Positions 46,652 to 56,556 of a stretch of 64,000 nt of DNA are shown in pieces. Position 1 is the first letter of the stretch; each line of letters opens with the position of its first letter. Below the pieces are notes generated by a model. That model was not told where the DNA came from, did no database searches, and worked only from the letters and a program-made list of their open reading frames with translations. The position numbers and the translations under genes were made by a program. Source of the stretch: an uncultured Bacteroidales bacterium (lineage in GTDB: Bacteria > Bacteroidota > Bacteroidia > Bacteroidales > Bacteroidaceae); NCBI GenBank assembly GCA_902798685.1, contig CADBXO010000013.1, positions 1 through 64,000 of the forward strand, read 5' to 3'.

Positions 46652-49426
46652 GTGAGGGGAAATAGCAGAAAAAGATGTCTTGCAATCCTTCTGGGATTGT
46701 TCTTTCCGATCGGAATGGCAGTGGCTCAGGCCCCTGTTGATTCCATCCCGCCGATAGTCACCCCCACTGACTCCATACCTTCAGTTCAGGATACGGTCTC
46801 TGCAGTCAGGGACTCGGTTTCCCAAGCCCCCAGGAGCAAGAAAAAGAAAGACTCTTTGGATGATCCGGTCTTTTACGAGTCAAATGACTCCATGGTCTGG
46901 AACAATGGCGGATATGCCTCACTTTATGGTCAGGGCCGCGTCGACTACCAGAATGTCCAGTTGACGGCAGCAGTCATCAAGATGCAGATGGACAGCAGTC
47001 TGGTATATGCCGACGGAGTGCGCGACTCTTCAGGAGAGTGGACCGGAACCCCGGTATTCGTGGACGGTTCAACCCCTTACGAGTCAAATCACATAAGCTA
47101 CAACTTTAAGACCGAGAAGGGTTACATCAATGAGATCATCACCCAGCAGGGTGAAGGCTATATGACCAGTCAGGAGGCCAAGAAAGGTCCCGACGGAGAG
47201 TATTACATTGCCGACGGTGTCTACACCACCTGTGACCAGCATGATGATCCTCACTTCAATATCCGCATTACCCGTGCCAAGGTGCGTCCCGGCCGCGACG
47301 TTATTTTCGGCCCCGCATATCTTGAGGTGATGGGTGTTCCGCTGCCTCTGTTCGTGCCGTTCGGATTCTTCCCCTTCCTGGAGGGTGATTATGCATCGGG
47401 CATTATAGTACCCACTTACGGTGATGAGATGGAGAGGGGATTCTACCTCAAGGACGGTGGCTACTATTTTGCGCTGTCTGACTATTTCGACCTTAAGGTT
47501 CTGGGTGAGATATTCACCAAGGGTTCATGGGGTATGTCGGCAGAGAGCAAGTACAAAAAGCGTTACAAGTATTCAGGTAATGTATATATCAGTTCACTTA
47601 CCACCAAAACGGGTGACAAGGGACTGCCGGACTATATGGTCACCAAGAACTTCAAGGTCCGTTGGACTCACCGTCAGGATGCCAAGGCCAATCCCAACCA
47701 GAACTTCTCGGCCAGTGTGAACTTTGCCTCTCAGAGCTATGAGCGTTCCAACCTGAGCAGTCTGTATAACCCGTCGCTGACATCGCAGAGCACCCGTACG
47801 TCAAGTATAAGCTACTCAAGGAACTTCCCGTCCATCGGACTCCAGCTGTCAAGCTCCATGAACCTGTCGCAGAACATGCGCGACTCGACTCTGTCGGTAA
47901 GCCTGCCTTCACTGAGCCTCTCATTGCAGCGTGTATATCCGTTCAAGCGCAAGAAGGTGGCAGGAAGCCAGAAGTGGTATGAGAAGATTTCGCTGTCATA
48001 CTCAGGTTCGCTGAGCAACAGTATCACCTCAAAGGAGAGTGAGCTGATGCAGAAGAGCCTGGTACGCGACTGGAACAACGGTATGAGGCACTCCATACCC
48101 ATCAGTGCGACTTTCCAGATACTCAAGACCATAAACGTAACCCCGTCATTCAACTACAGTTCGCGCTGGTACACCTACAAGGTAATGCAGTCATGGGACG
48201 CCCAGCAGATGAAGGTTGCCAAGGATACGATTTACGGTTTCAACCGAGTCTACAACTACAACTTCAGCATAAGTGCCAATACCAAGCTGTATGGTTTCTA
48301 CATGCCTACGGATATGTGGAAGAGGATGTTCGGTGATAAACTAAAAGCCGTACGTCACGTGTTCACGCCCTCTTTGAGCTACAGCATGTCTCCTGACTTC
48401 AGTGCCGCCCGCTACGGTTTCTATGACACATACACCTACACCGACCAGAACGGTCAGGTGCGCACGGTTGAGTATTCACCATACACGGGATCCATGTACG
48501 GAGTCCCGGGTAAGGGAAAATCCGGTACCCTGTCGGTGAGCATAGACAACAATATCGAGATGAAGGTGCTCAACAAACTGGGCCGTGATACCGTATACAG
48601 CCTGATTGATCAGTTGGGAGCCTCCATGTCATACAATTTTGCCGCCCAGAGAAAGCCTTGGAGTAACCTCAATACCAGACTCCGACTGAAACTCCCCAGG
48701 AATCACACCATCAACTTCAATGCTACCTGGGCCACATACGCTTACGAGTTCAATGAGCAGGGTAAGGTTGTAGTAGGAGACCGTACAGAGTATTCTTACG
48801 GCCGATTCGGACGATTCCAGGGCATGAGCCAGAACTTCTCATACACATTCACCAACAGCACCTTCAAGGAGTGGAGAGGCAAGATAAACTCTCTGCTGCA
48901 TCTGGGCTCCCTTACGTCCGAAGAGGAGGAGGAAGAGGAGTTTGACGAGAATCCCAACGCAGACAGGCCGGAACGTGTGGGCAGGACCGAATCGGCCCCG
49001 GGTAAACATGAAGGAGCGGCCGAGGTCGATGAGGACGGATATCTGGGGTACACTTTGCCGTGGTCGTTCTCAGTCTCTTACGGTATCACCATGAGAGAGG
49101 ACCTGTCGGCCCCGATCAATGTGGAGCGCATGCGCTATCCGTGGAAACTGTCGCACAGCATGAACATGTCCGGAAACATGAAACTGACCAACAAGTGGAA
49201 CATCAACTTCTCATCAGGTTGGGACTTCACCTATCATGATTTCACGACAACCACAATGAGCGTGACACGTGACCTTCACTGCTTCAACATGTCTTGCAGC
49301 GTTGTAGTCAAGCCTTATACATCTTACAACTTCACAGTCAAGGCCAATTCGCAGATGCTGGCCGACCTGCTGAAGATCAAGAAACGTTCCGGCTACAACA
49401 GCTACGTACAATGGTATAATGAATAA
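46652..49426 (+). CDS. lptD: LPS-assembly outer-membrane protein LptD, Bacteroidetes type
   Basis: LptD inserts lipopolysaccharide into the outer membrane. With the GTG at 46652 the 924-aa product begins with a signal peptide (RKRCLAILLGLFFPIGMAVAQA). Residues about 80-280 form the OstA-like jellyroll: YASLYGQGRVDYQNVQLTAAVIKM, YNFKTEKGYINEIITQQGEGYM, DGEYYIADGVYTTCDQHDDPHF, VMGVPLPLFVPFGFFP. The rest is a large beta-barrel of alternating strands ending in an aromatic strand (SYVQWYNE). A Glu-rich run (EEEEEEFDENPN) sits in a predicted external loop or turn. Start choice is uncertain: the open frame begins at 46589, upstream of the -7 box. Confidence 0.88.
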   Translation: MRGNSRKRCLAILLGLFFPIGMAVAQAPVDSIPPIVTPTDSIPSVQDTVSAVRDSVSQAPRSKKKKDSLDDPVFYESNDSMVWNNGGYASLYGQGRVDYQNVQLTAAVIKMQMDSSLVYADGVRDSSGEWTGTPVFVDGSTPYESNHISYNFKTEKGYINEIITQQGEGYMTSQEAKKGPDGEYYIADGVYTTCDQHDDPHFNIRITRAKVRPGRDVIFGPAYLEVMGVPLPLFVPFGFFPFLEGDYASGIIVPTYGDEMERGFYLKDGGYYFALSDYFDLKVLGEIFTKGSWGMSAESKYKKRYKYSGNVYISSLTTKTGDKGLPDYMVTKNFKVRWTHRQDAKANPNQNFSASVNFASQSYERSNLSSLYNPSLTSQSTRTSSISYSRNFPSIGLQLSSSMNLSQNMRDSTLSVSLPSLSLSLQRVYPFKRKKVAGSQKWYEKISLSYSGSLSNSITSKESELMQKSLVRDWNNGMRHSIPISATFQILKTINVTPSFNYSSRWYTYKVMQSWDAQQMKVAKDTIYGFNRVYNYNFSISANTKLYGFYMPTDMWKRMFGDKLKAVRHVFTPSLSYSMSPDFSAARYGFYDTYTYTDQNGQVRTVEYSPYTGSMYGVPGKGKSGTLSVSIDNNIEMKVLNKLGRDTVYSLIDQLGASMSYNFAAQRKPWSNLNTRLRLKLPRNHTINFNATWATYAYEFNEQGKVVVGDRTEYSYGRFGRFQGMSQNFSYTFTNSTFKEWRGKINSLLHLGSLTSEEEEEEEFDENPNADRPERVGRTESAPGKHEGAAEVDEDGYLGYTLPWSFSVSYGITMREDLSAPINVERMRYPWKLSHSMNMSGNMKLTNKWNINFSSGWDFTYHDFTTTTMSVTRDLHCFNMSCSVVVKPYTSYNFTVKANSQMLADLLKIKKRSGYNSYVQWYNE

Positions 49427-49441
49427 AAACAGATAAATGCT

Positions 49442-50479
49442 ATGAGTTACCTGATCATTCCGGAAAAGTACAAACCTCTGATGTCCATGCAGCAGACAGA
49501 GCAGGGCATCAAACTTATCAAAGAGTTCTTCCAGCAGAACCTCTCAACAGGATTGCAGTTGAGACGTGTAACAGCGCCTCTGTTCGTGCTTAAGGGCATG
49601 GGTATCAACGATGACCTGAACGGCGTTGAGCGTGCAGTCACATTCCCCATCAAGGACCTGGGTGATGCCAAGGCCGAGGTGGTTCATTCTCTTGCCAAAT
49701 GGAAACGTCTTACCCTGGCCGAGTATGAGGTAAAGCCCGGCTACGGAATCTATACCGATATGAATGCCATCCGTGCCGATGAGAGTCTGGGCAACCTGCA
49801 CTCCCTCTACGTAGACCAGTGGGACTGGGAGCGTGTAATCACGGCCGATGACCGCAACATCGATTTCCTGAAGCGTATTGTACGCAAGATATATTCAGCC
49901 ATGCTCCGTACGGAGTACCTGATCAACGAGACCTATCCTCAGCTGGAGCCGTTCCTGGCACGCGAGGTATTCTTCATCCACTCTGAGGAGCTGCGCCGTC
50001 TCTATCCCGGCAAGACTCCCAAGGAGCGTGAGGATGCCATCTGCCGTGAGCACGGTGCAGTGTTCATCATGGGTATCGGCGGCAAACTGGGTGACGGTCA
50101 GGAGCATGACCTGCGCGCACCTGACTACGACGACTGGACAACTCCCAACCAGGACGGATTCCTGGGACTCAACGGTGACCTTCTGGTTTGGAACCCCATA
50201 CTGGGACGTGCCATGGAGCTCTCTTCAATGGGTATCCGCGTGGACAAGGAGTCAATGCTGCGTCAGCTTGAGTTGTGCGGCAAGGAGGAGCGCAAGGAAC
50301 TCTATTTCCATAAGAAACTTCTGGCCGGCGAATTGCCTCTGTCAATAGGCGGCGGTATAGGCCAGTCGCGCCTCTGCATGCTCTTCCTGCAGAAGGCACA
50401 CATCGGTGAGATTCAGGCAAGTATCTGGCCCGAGGATATGAGGGCTCAGTGCGCAAAGGCCGGCATTCAACTGATCTGA
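49442..50479 (+). CDS. asnA: Aspartate-ammonia ligase (asparagine synthetase A)
   Basis: AsnA makes asparagine from aspartate, ammonia and ATP. The 345-aa protein resembles E. coli AsnA (330 aa) along its length: YIIPEKY-like start, [66 protein letters not shown], and the class II synthetase-like active site [24 protein letters not shown] and [20 protein letters not shown]. Located 15 nt after lptD and 1 nt before ung, so it is part of an lptD-asnA-ung transcript. Confidence 0.96.
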   Translation: MSYLIIPEKYKPLMSMQQTEQGIKLIKEFFQQNLSTGLQLRRVTAPLFVLKGMGINDDLNGVERAVTFPIKDLGDAKAEVVHSLAKWKRLTLAEYEVKPGYGIYTDMNAIRADESLGNLHSLYVDQWDWERVITADDRNIDFLKRIVRKIYSAMLRTEYLINETYPQLEPFLAREVFFIHSEELRRLYPGKTPKEREDAICREHGAVFIMGIGGKLGDGQEHDLRAPDYDDWTTPNQDGFLGLNGDLLVWNPILGRAMELSSMGIRVDKESMLRQLELCGKEERKELYFHKKLLAGELPLSIGGGIGQSRLCMLFLQKAHIGEIQASIWPEDMRAQCAKAGIQLI

Positions 50480-50480
50480 T

Positions 50481-51143
50481 ATGGAGGTAAAGATAGACCA
50501 GAGTTGGAAGGAGCATCTCCAGACGGAGTTTGACAAGCCTTATTTCAGGACTTTGACTGACTTTGTCAAGGATGAGTATGCCCATGGTCCGGTCTATCCT
50601 CCCGGACGCCTGATATTTAACGCCTTTGACCTTTGCCCGTTCGACAAGGTCAAGGTTGTAATCATAGGACAGGATCCTTACCATGAGCCCGGTCAGGCTC
50701 ACGGTCTCTGCTTCTCGGTAAATGACGGCGTTCCGTTTCCGCCTTCACTGAGGAACATATTCAAGGAGATAAGCGATGATCTGGGCAAGCCGGTTCCTGT
50801 AAGCGGTGACCTTACGCGCTGGGCGCAGCAGGGTGTACTGCTTCTGAACGCAACACTTACGGTTCGTGCCGGTCAGGCAGGTTCGCATCAGGGACGCGGC
50901 TGGGAAGAGTTTACCGATGCTGTCATAAAGGAACTCAATGCCTCGCGTGACGGTCTGGTTTTCATACTCTGGGGCAGTTACGCAAAGAAGAAAGGAGCCG
51001 TAATTGACCGCTCGCGTCATCTGGTCCTTTCATCGGCCCATCCGTCACCCTTATCGGCCTACAACGGCTTCTTCGGCAACCACCACTTCAGCCTCACCAA
51101 CAAGTGGCTCACCGATCACGGCCAGACTCCCATAGAATGGTAA
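50481..51143 (+). CDS. ung: Uracil-DNA glycosylase
   Basis: Removes uracil from DNA (family 1 UDG). The 220-aa protein has the water-activating motif [22 protein letters not shown] (Asp65), the uracil-binding [23 protein letters not shown], and the DNA-intercalation motif [21 protein letters not shown] with the catalytic His. Length and motif order match E. coli Ung (229 aa). It begins 1 nt after the asnA stop. Confidence 0.96.
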   Translation: MEVKIDQSWKEHLQTEFDKPYFRTLTDFVKDEYAHGPVYPPGRLIFNAFDLCPFDKVKVVIIGQDPYHEPGQAHGLCFSVNDGVPFPPSLRNIFKEISDDLGKPVPVSGDLTRWAQQGVLLLNATLTVRAGQAGSHQGRGWEEFTDAVIKELNASRDGLVFILWGSYAKKKGAVIDRSRHLVLSSAHPSPLSAYNGFFGNHHFSLTNKWLTDHGQTPIEW

Positions 51144-51193
51144 GTTTACGCAGGCATTAGCGTAATGGAGCGAGTGAGGGACCGCCGTTTTTG

Positions 51194-51267
51194 TGACCCC
51201 GTTGGGACTCAAACCCAAGACCTGCAGAACCGGAATCTGACGCTCTATTCAACTGAGCTACGGGGCC
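51194..51267 (-). tRNA. tRNA-Arg (anticodon CCG)
   Basis: Read on the minus strand, 74 nt fold into a cloverleaf: acceptor GGCCCCG/CGGGGTC (one G-T pair), D arm GCTC/GAGC with AGTTGAATA loop, anticodon loop TTCCGGT giving anticodon CCG, 5-nt variable loop AGGTC, and T arm TTGGG/CCCAA with TTTGAGT loop (GTTTGAGTC-type). The outermost anticodon-stem pair is a T-C mismatch. The 3' CCA is not encoded. TAACTTCG at 51285-51278 is a promoter 10 nt upstream. Confidence 0.93.
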
Positions 51268-51277
51268 ATTGTGGCCG

Positions 51278-51285
51278 CGAAGTTA
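51278..51285 (-). promoter_or_regulatory. -7-like box for tRNA-Arg
   Basis: TAACTTCG on the minus strand, a TAnnTTCG variant, ends 10 nt before the tRNA 5' end. Confidence 0.5.
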
Positions 51286-51306
51286 AACAATTATTTCGTG
51301 AATTAT

Positions 51307-51325
51307 TTTCTTACTGAGTAAGAAA
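51307..51325. promoter_or_regulatory. 19-bp palindrome (possible operator)
   Basis: TTTCTTACT-G-AGTAAGAAA is a perfect 9-bp inverted repeat with a 1-nt centre, 4 bp upstream of the -7 box TATTTTTG (51330-51337) of the following gene. The size and placement suit a repressor dimer or the -33 region, and it is also upstream of the tRNA promoter on the other strand. Confidence 0.45.
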
Positions 51326-51329
51326 GGAT

Positions 51330-51337
51330 TATTTTTG
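51330..51337 (+). promoter_or_regulatory. -7 box for the outer-membrane protein gene
   Basis: TATTTTTG, consensus, 47 nt before the ATG at 51385. Confidence 0.55.
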
Positions 51338-51384
51338 CATGGTCAAACAAGTTCTAATCAAATAGATAAATCCTTTTTTTGAAT

Positions 51385-52251
51385 ATGAGAAAAACTACTC
51401 TTCTGGTATTTGCGACTCTTGTTTCATGCTGTGCCTGGGCTCAGGACAACATGGAAGCCTTCCGTCACTTCTCTGTAGGAGCGGAGGTCGGCCTTCATGG
51501 TTTCGGTGTTGAGCTGGCCGTACCTGTCCAGAAACATCTGGTTATCAAGGCCGGTTATAACTGGGCTCCTGCACATGACCTTCTCAGAACAGATCTGGTC
51601 ATTGACACCAAAGACCTTAAGGAGGCTCAGGAGCAATATACCCAAATCACACAACAGGAGTTTGAGCATAAGTTCGGCGACGAGGCCATAATTAATGCCG
51701 GTCTGGGTATGAACCTGAACAATTTCAAGGCAATGATCAACTGGTATCCGTTTTCATTCGGACGTTTCTATGTTGCCGGCGGTGTTTATTACACACCCTC
51801 TTCAATGCAGGACAGACCCTTCCTGAAAGTGAGCGGCAATACTACCGAGAATGACTGGGCTGCACTCAAGGAACTCAACCGGAAGTATCCTGATCCCCAG
51901 AATCCCACTAAGGATAGAGAACTGGCCCTCACCGTAGGTGACGAGAGCTACCCCGTAATAGAGAAGGACGGTTGCGGATATATGGAGGCTGAATTCAGAA
52001 TGGATCCGCTTAAGTATTATCTGGGTCTCGGTCTTGGCCGATGCATCCCCAACCGCACTGTCGGTCTGCAGCTGGAGGCCGGTGCCATGATATACCATAA
52101 TTCAGTGCTCTATTGCCAGGAGAAGAAGGTGGGCTCAATTACCGATGCCGCCGAGGGACTTGACAATGATGCAAAGGAGATACTTGAATACGTTGACAAG
52201 TATCCAGTTTATCCGCAGATTACCCTGCGCCTGAGTTTCCGTGCACTTTAA
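51385..52251 (+). CDS. Exported protein, outer-membrane beta-barrel-like, unknown function
   Basis: I do not recognise a named family. The 288-aa product has a signal peptide (MRKTTLLVFATLVSCCAWAQ) and alternating amphipathic strands (FSVGAEVGLHGFGVELAVPV, HLVIKAGYNWAP, FYVAGGVYYTP, MDPLKYYLGLGLGRCIPNRTVGLQLEAGAMIYH) ending with the aromatic/hydrophobic strand QITLRLSFRAL, a pattern of small Bacteroidetes outer-membrane barrels. The in-frame TTG at 51379 is less likely than ATG 51385. It has a consensus -7 box behind a 19-bp palindrome, so it may be a regulated single gene; the GH97 gene follows after 52 nt. Confidence 0.7.
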   Translation: MRKTTLLVFATLVSCCAWAQDNMEAFRHFSVGAEVGLHGFGVELAVPVQKHLVIKAGYNWAPAHDLLRTDLVIDTKDLKEAQEQYTQITQQEFEHKFGDEAIINAGLGMNLNNFKAMINWYPFSFGRFYVAGGVYYTPSSMQDRPFLKVSGNTTENDWAALKELNRKYPDPQNPTKDRELALTVGDESYPVIEKDGCGYMEAEFRMDPLKYYLGLGLGRCIPNRTVGLQLEAGAMIYHNSVLYCQEKKVGSITDAAEGLDNDAKEILEYVDKYPVYPQITLRLSFRAL

Positions 52252-52303
52252 ACGGACACTCCCTGTTACTGCCTTATTAACCTGAAAACTTACGATAGTT
52301 ACA

Positions 52304-54319
52304 ATGAAAAGAATTTTAGCAATTGCAATCGGTTCAATGCTGGCCTTCGCAGGCATTACCGCCCAGGAAGCCCAGAGTATTCCGGACCTTTCCAGTCCCG
52401 ACGGACGCCTTGTAGTCTCTTTCAACCTTACAGGAACAGAGAATCCTACCTATTCAGTCAAATATGACGGCAAGCAGATGCTTGAGGATTCACCTATCGG
52501 CATCATGCTCGATATGGGTTCCAAGCCCACTCTTGAGGGTCTTCCTCAGGGTCGTGAAGCAGGCAACGGTGACTTCACCAAAAACCTGACACTGGTAGGA
52601 GCACATACCGATAAGGGTACTGTTGACTATACCATGGACCGCATCAAGACCGCTCATGTAAACCACGAGTACAGTCTGGCTGTCATTGAGTTGCAGAATG
52701 CCGCACGTCAGAACATCGAGTTCGAGTTCCGCGTAAGCAACAATGACATTGCAATCCGCTATAACATCCCCAAACCCCGTCAGCGCGCAAGCACCCGCGT
52801 TCTTTTTGAGAACACCGGTTTCCGCTTCCCCGATGGCACGACCACATTCCTCACACCGCAGAGTGACGCCATGATAGGCTGGCAGCGCAGCAAGCCCAGC
52901 TATGAGGAGGGTTACTCAAATGACGGTGAGATGAACGTACGCTCACAGTACGGACACGGCTACACATTCCCCGGTCTGTTCCATGTGGGCGAAAACGGTT
53001 GGGTCCTGCTTTGCGAGACAGGCGTAAGCAGCAGCTATTGCGCATCACGTCTGGGCGACTGCCAGAACAACACCTACAAGATCGAGTTCCCCATGCCCGA
53101 TGAGAACAACGGCATCGGAACCGTATGTCCCGCATTCCGTCTCCCGTATTCAACACCCTGGCGTACCATCACCGTGGGTGCAGACCTCAAGCCCATCGTA
53201 GAGACCACAGTCATGTGGGATTATGTAGAGCCTCTCTACGCTCCTTCACGCGAGTATGTATACGGCCGCAGCACATGGAGCTGGATCGTATGGCAGGATG
53301 CTTCATGCAACTGGGATGATCAGGTCAAGTTCATCGACCTGGCCAGCGAGATGGGTTGGGAGTATATCCTGATCGATGCCGGCTGGGATGAGAACATCGG
53401 CTACGAGCGTATGGAAGAGCTCATCAAGTATGCCAATTCAAAGAATGTAGACGTATTCCTGTGGTACAGCTCAAGCGGCTACTGGAACGATATAGTACAG
53501 AGCCCCATCTGCAAGATGGACAACTCCATCATCCGCAAGCAGGAGATGGCATGGCTCGAGAAGGTGGGCTGCAAGGGAATCAAGGTCGATTTCTGGGGCG
53601 GCGACAAGCAGGAGACCATCCGCCTTTACGAGGAGGTATTGTCCGATGCCAACGACCACGGAATCATGTGCATATTCCACGGCTGCACACTGCCGCGCGG
53701 ATGGGAGAGAATGTATCCCAACTACGTAGGTTCAGAGGCTGTCCTGGCATCAGAGAACATGTACTTCGGTCAGGGCTCATGTGATGAGGAGGCCTTCAAG
53801 GCAACCCTGCATCCGTTCATCCGCAACACCGTGGGCTGCATGGAGTTCGGCGGCTGCTTCATGAACCGTATCCTGAACAAGACCAACAGCGGTCGCGGTT
53901 CACAGCTCAAGACCACTCCGATCTTCCAGATCGCTACCGAGGTTATCTTCCAGAACCCCATCCAGAACATAGCCATCTGCCCCAACAATCTGGAGGATGC
54001 TCCCAAGATCTGCATGGACTGGCTGCGTGACGCTCCCACAACATGGACTGAGACACGTTTCCTTGACGGTTATCCCGGCAAGTACGTTATACTGGCCCGT
54101 AAGTCAACTGACGGCCGTTGGTTCGTAGCCGGACTTAACGCCACTAAGGAGGTTATCAAGTCAAAGGTTGACCTCTCATTCCTGGGTGACGGCGATGTCC
54201 AGTTCTATACCGATGACAAGAAGACTCTGGAGCCTACTCTCAAGACTCTTAAGCTCAAGACAAAGAAACCTTATCAGTTTGAGATGCAGCCCAGCGGAGC
54301 CACTATGATAATGAAGTGA
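52304..54319 (+). CDS. GH97 glycosidase, retaining-type (alpha-galactosidase-like)
   Basis: A 671-aa exported enzyme (signal MKRILAIAIGSMLAFAGITA). It has the GH97 layout: N-terminal beta-super-sandwich (SPDGRLVVSFNLT, PIGIMLD), TIM barrel (GRSTWSWIVW, YILIDAGWDENIGY, VFLWYSSSGYWND) and C-terminal beta-sandwich. GIKVDFWGGD puts an Asp (Asp429) where retaining GH97 alpha-galactosidases have their nucleophile; inverting alpha-glucosidases such as SusB use other glutamates. Acid/base is probably a Glu in GSEAVLASEN. The exact sugar cannot be proven. It stands outside any SusCD locus in this window; a lipoprotein gene follows directly. Confidence 0.88.
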   Translation: MKRILAIAIGSMLAFAGITAQEAQSIPDLSSPDGRLVVSFNLTGTENPTYSVKYDGKQMLEDSPIGIMLDMGSKPTLEGLPQGREAGNGDFTKNLTLVGAHTDKGTVDYTMDRIKTAHVNHEYSLAVIELQNAARQNIEFEFRVSNNDIAIRYNIPKPRQRASTRVLFENTGFRFPDGTTTFLTPQSDAMIGWQRSKPSYEEGYSNDGEMNVRSQYGHGYTFPGLFHVGENGWVLLCETGVSSSYCASRLGDCQNNTYKIEFPMPDENNGIGTVCPAFRLPYSTPWRTITVGADLKPIVETTVMWDYVEPLYAPSREYVYGRSTWSWIVWQDASCNWDDQVKFIDLASEMGWEYILIDAGWDENIGYERMEELIKYANSKNVDVFLWYSSSGYWNDIVQSPICKMDNSIIRKQEMAWLEKVGCKGIKVDFWGGDKQETIRLYEEVLSDANDHGIMCIFHGCTLPRGWERMYPNYVGSEAVLASENMYFGQGSCDEEAFKATLHPFIRNTVGCMEFGGCFMNRILNKTNSGRGSQLKTTPIFQIATEVIFQNPIQNIAICPNNLEDAPKICMDWLRDAPTTWTETRFLDGYPGKYVILARKSTDGRWFVAGLNATKEVIKSKVDLSFLGDGDVQFYTDDKKTLEPTLKTLKLKTKKPYQFEMQPSGATMIMK

Positions 54320-54336
54320 CTTTAAACGTGATATTT

Positions 54337-54930
54337 ATGAAAAAGTTTTTTGGATTTGTAGTTTGTTTTGCAGTATGCCTGATGACATCGTCATGCGGCA
54401 TATTGGGTATCGGAACAAAGAACGGCAGCGCATCGGTCAGCGGACAGCAATCGGGCGCAGCTCTTAAGAGTCTTTATTCCCAGTATAAGACTGACGGCCA
54501 GATTGATGTTACCAATCTGAACAACATCATCATGCTGGCACAGTTGAGCAACGGCATTCAGGGCCTCAAGGGCGTTGATGACAAGAGTGCATTCTACAAT
54601 GAGTTTGCTGAGGGTCTTATCCTTGGTTCAGACCGCCTTGTGACAAAGAATACCGCAAGCACGGTTACCAACACTCTCCAGTCTCTCGCATCAGGCACTG
54701 ACCTCTCAACCATAGCCGCAGCAGGTGTTCTTGCCGCAGCAGGTGCTGAGGAGACCGGTAAGAGCACTACCCAGAATGCAAAGCAGACAGTCCAGGAAAC
54801 TACCACCCAGGTTACTGCCGCCGCTCAGGAGACAGTATCCGAGGCTGTCGAGATGATTGAGGATGCTACCGATGAGGTGTCAAGCACATTGTCATCGCTG
54901 ACCAGCATTTTCGGCCTTCTGGGCAAGTAA
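54337..54930 (+). CDS. Hypothetical lipoprotein with Thr/Glu-rich coiled tail
   Basis: No family recognised. A 197-aa lipoprotein: signal MKKFFGFVVCFAVCLMTSS and Cys20 (SSCGILGIG). A helical domain follows (GAALKSLYSQYKTDGQIDVTNLNNIIMLAQLSNGIQGLK), then an Ala/Gly stretch (TIAAAGVLAAAGAEET) and a Thr/Gln/Glu-rich tail (TTTQVTAAAQETVSEAVEMIEDATDEVSST). ATG 54337 is chosen over the TTG/ATG at 54316, which lies inside the GH97 gene. It ends before the terminator at 54962 and may be co-transcribed with GH97. Confidence 0.7.
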   Translation: MKKFFGFVVCFAVCLMTSSCGILGIGTKNGSASVSGQQSGAALKSLYSQYKTDGQIDVTNLNNIIMLAQLSNGIQGLKGVDDKSAFYNEFAEGLILGSDRLVTKNTASTVTNTLQSLASGTDLSTIAAAGVLAAAGAEETGKSTTQNAKQTVQETTTQVTAAAQETVSEAVEMIEDATDEVSSTLSSLTSIFGLLGK

Positions 54931-54961
54931 TTGATACACTCCGAAGGAGTTAAGATAATGT

Positions 54962-55000
54962 AATAGTGGCGCGTTACGCGCCATTATTATTTTATTTTTG
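54962..55000 (+). terminator. Terminator before lysS
   Basis: AATAGTGGCGCG and CGCGCCATTATT pair over 12 bp (one G-T) around a TTA loop and are followed by ATTTTATTTTTG. Confidence 0.85.
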
Positions 55001-55008
55001 TACCTTTG
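55001..55008 (+). promoter_or_regulatory. -7 box for lysS
   Basis: TACCTTTG, consensus, right after the preceding terminator and 28 nt before the lysS ATG. Confidence 0.6.
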
Positions 55009-55036
55009 TACCCCCGTAAAGAATATCAACAAAACA

Positions 55037-56545
55037 ATGGAATTAAGCGATCAGGAACAATTCAGGAGAGAGAGTTTGAAGGAGCTGCGTGCAATGGGTA
55101 TAGATCCGTATCCCGCAGCAATGTATCCCACAAACGCTTTTGCCGCCGAGATAAAAGAGAATTTCAAGGATGAGGATGAGCCCCGCCAGGTATGCGTGGC
55201 AGGCCGTATGATGAGCCGCCGTATCATGGGTAAGGCATCATTCATAGAGCTGATGGATTCAACAGGCCGTATCCAGGTCTATATCACCCGTGACGACATC
55301 TGCCCCGATGAGGAGGATAAGGAGATGTACAACAAGGTCTTCAAGAAACTCCTTGACATAGGTGATTTCATCGGTATCGAGGGATTCGTATTCCGCACCC
55401 AGATGGGTGAGATTACCATCCACGCCAAGAAGCTCACGGTGCTCTCCAAGTCACTGCGTCCGCTGCCTATCGTAAAGTACAAGGACGGCGTCGCATATGA
55501 CAAGTTCGATGATCCCGACCTGCGTTACCGTCAGCGTTATGTTGACCTGGTGGTTAACGAGGGCGTGAAAGAGACATTCCTCAAGCGTACCAAGGTTATC
55601 CGCACCCTGCGTTCAGTTCTGGATGAGGCCGGCTACACCGAGGTCGAGACTCCTATACTTCAGTCAATCCCCGGAGGAGCAAGCGCACGTCCGTTCATCA
55701 CACACCATAACACCCTTGACATAGACCTCTACTGCCGTATCGCAACCGAGCTCTATCTGAAGCGTCTTATCGTAGGCGGTTTTGAGGGCGTTTATGAGAT
55801 CGGCAAGAACTTCCGTAACGAGGGTATGGACCGCACCCATAATCCTGAGTTCACCTGCATGGAGCTCTACGTAGCCTACAAGGACTACAACTGGATGATG
55901 GATTTCACTGAGAAACTGCTGGAGAAGATTGCCATCGAGACCAACGGCACCACCAAGGTTATGGTAGGTGAGAACGAGGTTGACTTCAAGGCTCCTTACC
56001 GCCGTCTGCCTATCCTGGATGCCATCAAGGAGAAAACAGGCTATGACCTGAACGGCATGTCAGAGGATGAGATGCGTGAGGTTGCCAAGAAATGCGGCGT
56101 GGAGGTTACACCTTCCATGGGCAAGGGCAAGCTCATTGACGAGATATTCGGCGAGACCTGCGAGGGTACATTCATACAGCCTACATTCATCACAGACTAT
56201 CCGGTAGAGATGTCACCCCTTACCAAGATGCACCGCTCAAAGCCCGGTCTTACCGAGCGTTTCGAGCTGATGGTAAACGGCAAGGAGCTGGCCAACGCAT
56301 ACAGCGAGCTTAACGATCCTATCGATCAGTACGAGCGTTTCCAGGATCAGCTGCGTCTTAGCCAGAAGGGTGATGACGAGGCAATGTTCATTGATCAGGA
56401 TTTTGTACGCGCACTGGAGTACGGTATGCCTCCCACAAGCGGTATCGGCATCGGCATAGACCGTCTGGTTATGCTCATGACCGGTCAGCAGGCTATCCAG
56501 GAGGTTCTGTTCTTCCCGCAGATGAAACCTGAAAGCAAGGATTAA
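55037..56545 (+). CDS. lysS: Lysyl-tRNA synthetase, class II
   Basis: Charges tRNA-Lys. The 502-aa protein has the OB-fold anticodon-binding domain ([32 protein letters not shown]), class II motif 1 with [28 protein letters not shown], motif 2 [24 protein letters not shown] and motif 3 [19 protein letters not shown]. The frame is open from a TTG at 54998, but the ATG at 55037 follows the -7 box and gives the normal [10 protein letters not shown] start. It heads a lysS-gpsA-pgi-HAD run with gaps of 8-11 nt. Confidence 0.96.
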   Translation: MELSDQEQFRRESLKELRAMGIDPYPAAMYPTNAFAAEIKENFKDEDEPRQVCVAGRMMSRRIMGKASFIELMDSTGRIQVYITRDDICPDEEDKEMYNKVFKKLLDIGDFIGIEGFVFRTQMGEITIHAKKLTVLSKSLRPLPIVKYKDGVAYDKFDDPDLRYRQRYVDLVVNEGVKETFLKRTKVIRTLRSVLDEAGYTEVETPILQSIPGGASARPFITHHNTLDIDLYCRIATELYLKRLIVGGFEGVYEIGKNFRNEGMDRTHNPEFTCMELYVAYKDYNWMMDFTEKLLEKIAIETNGTTKVMVGENEVDFKAPYRRLPILDAIKEKTGYDLNGMSEDEMREVAKKCGVEVTPSMGKGKLIDEIFGETCEGTFIQPTFITDYPVEMSPLTKMHRSKPGLTERFELMVNGKELANAYSELNDPIDQYERFQDQLRLSQKGDDEAMFIDQDFVRALEYGMPPTSGIGIGIDRLVMLMTGQQAIQEVLFFPQMKPESKD

Positions 56546-56556
56546 AAACAAAAACT

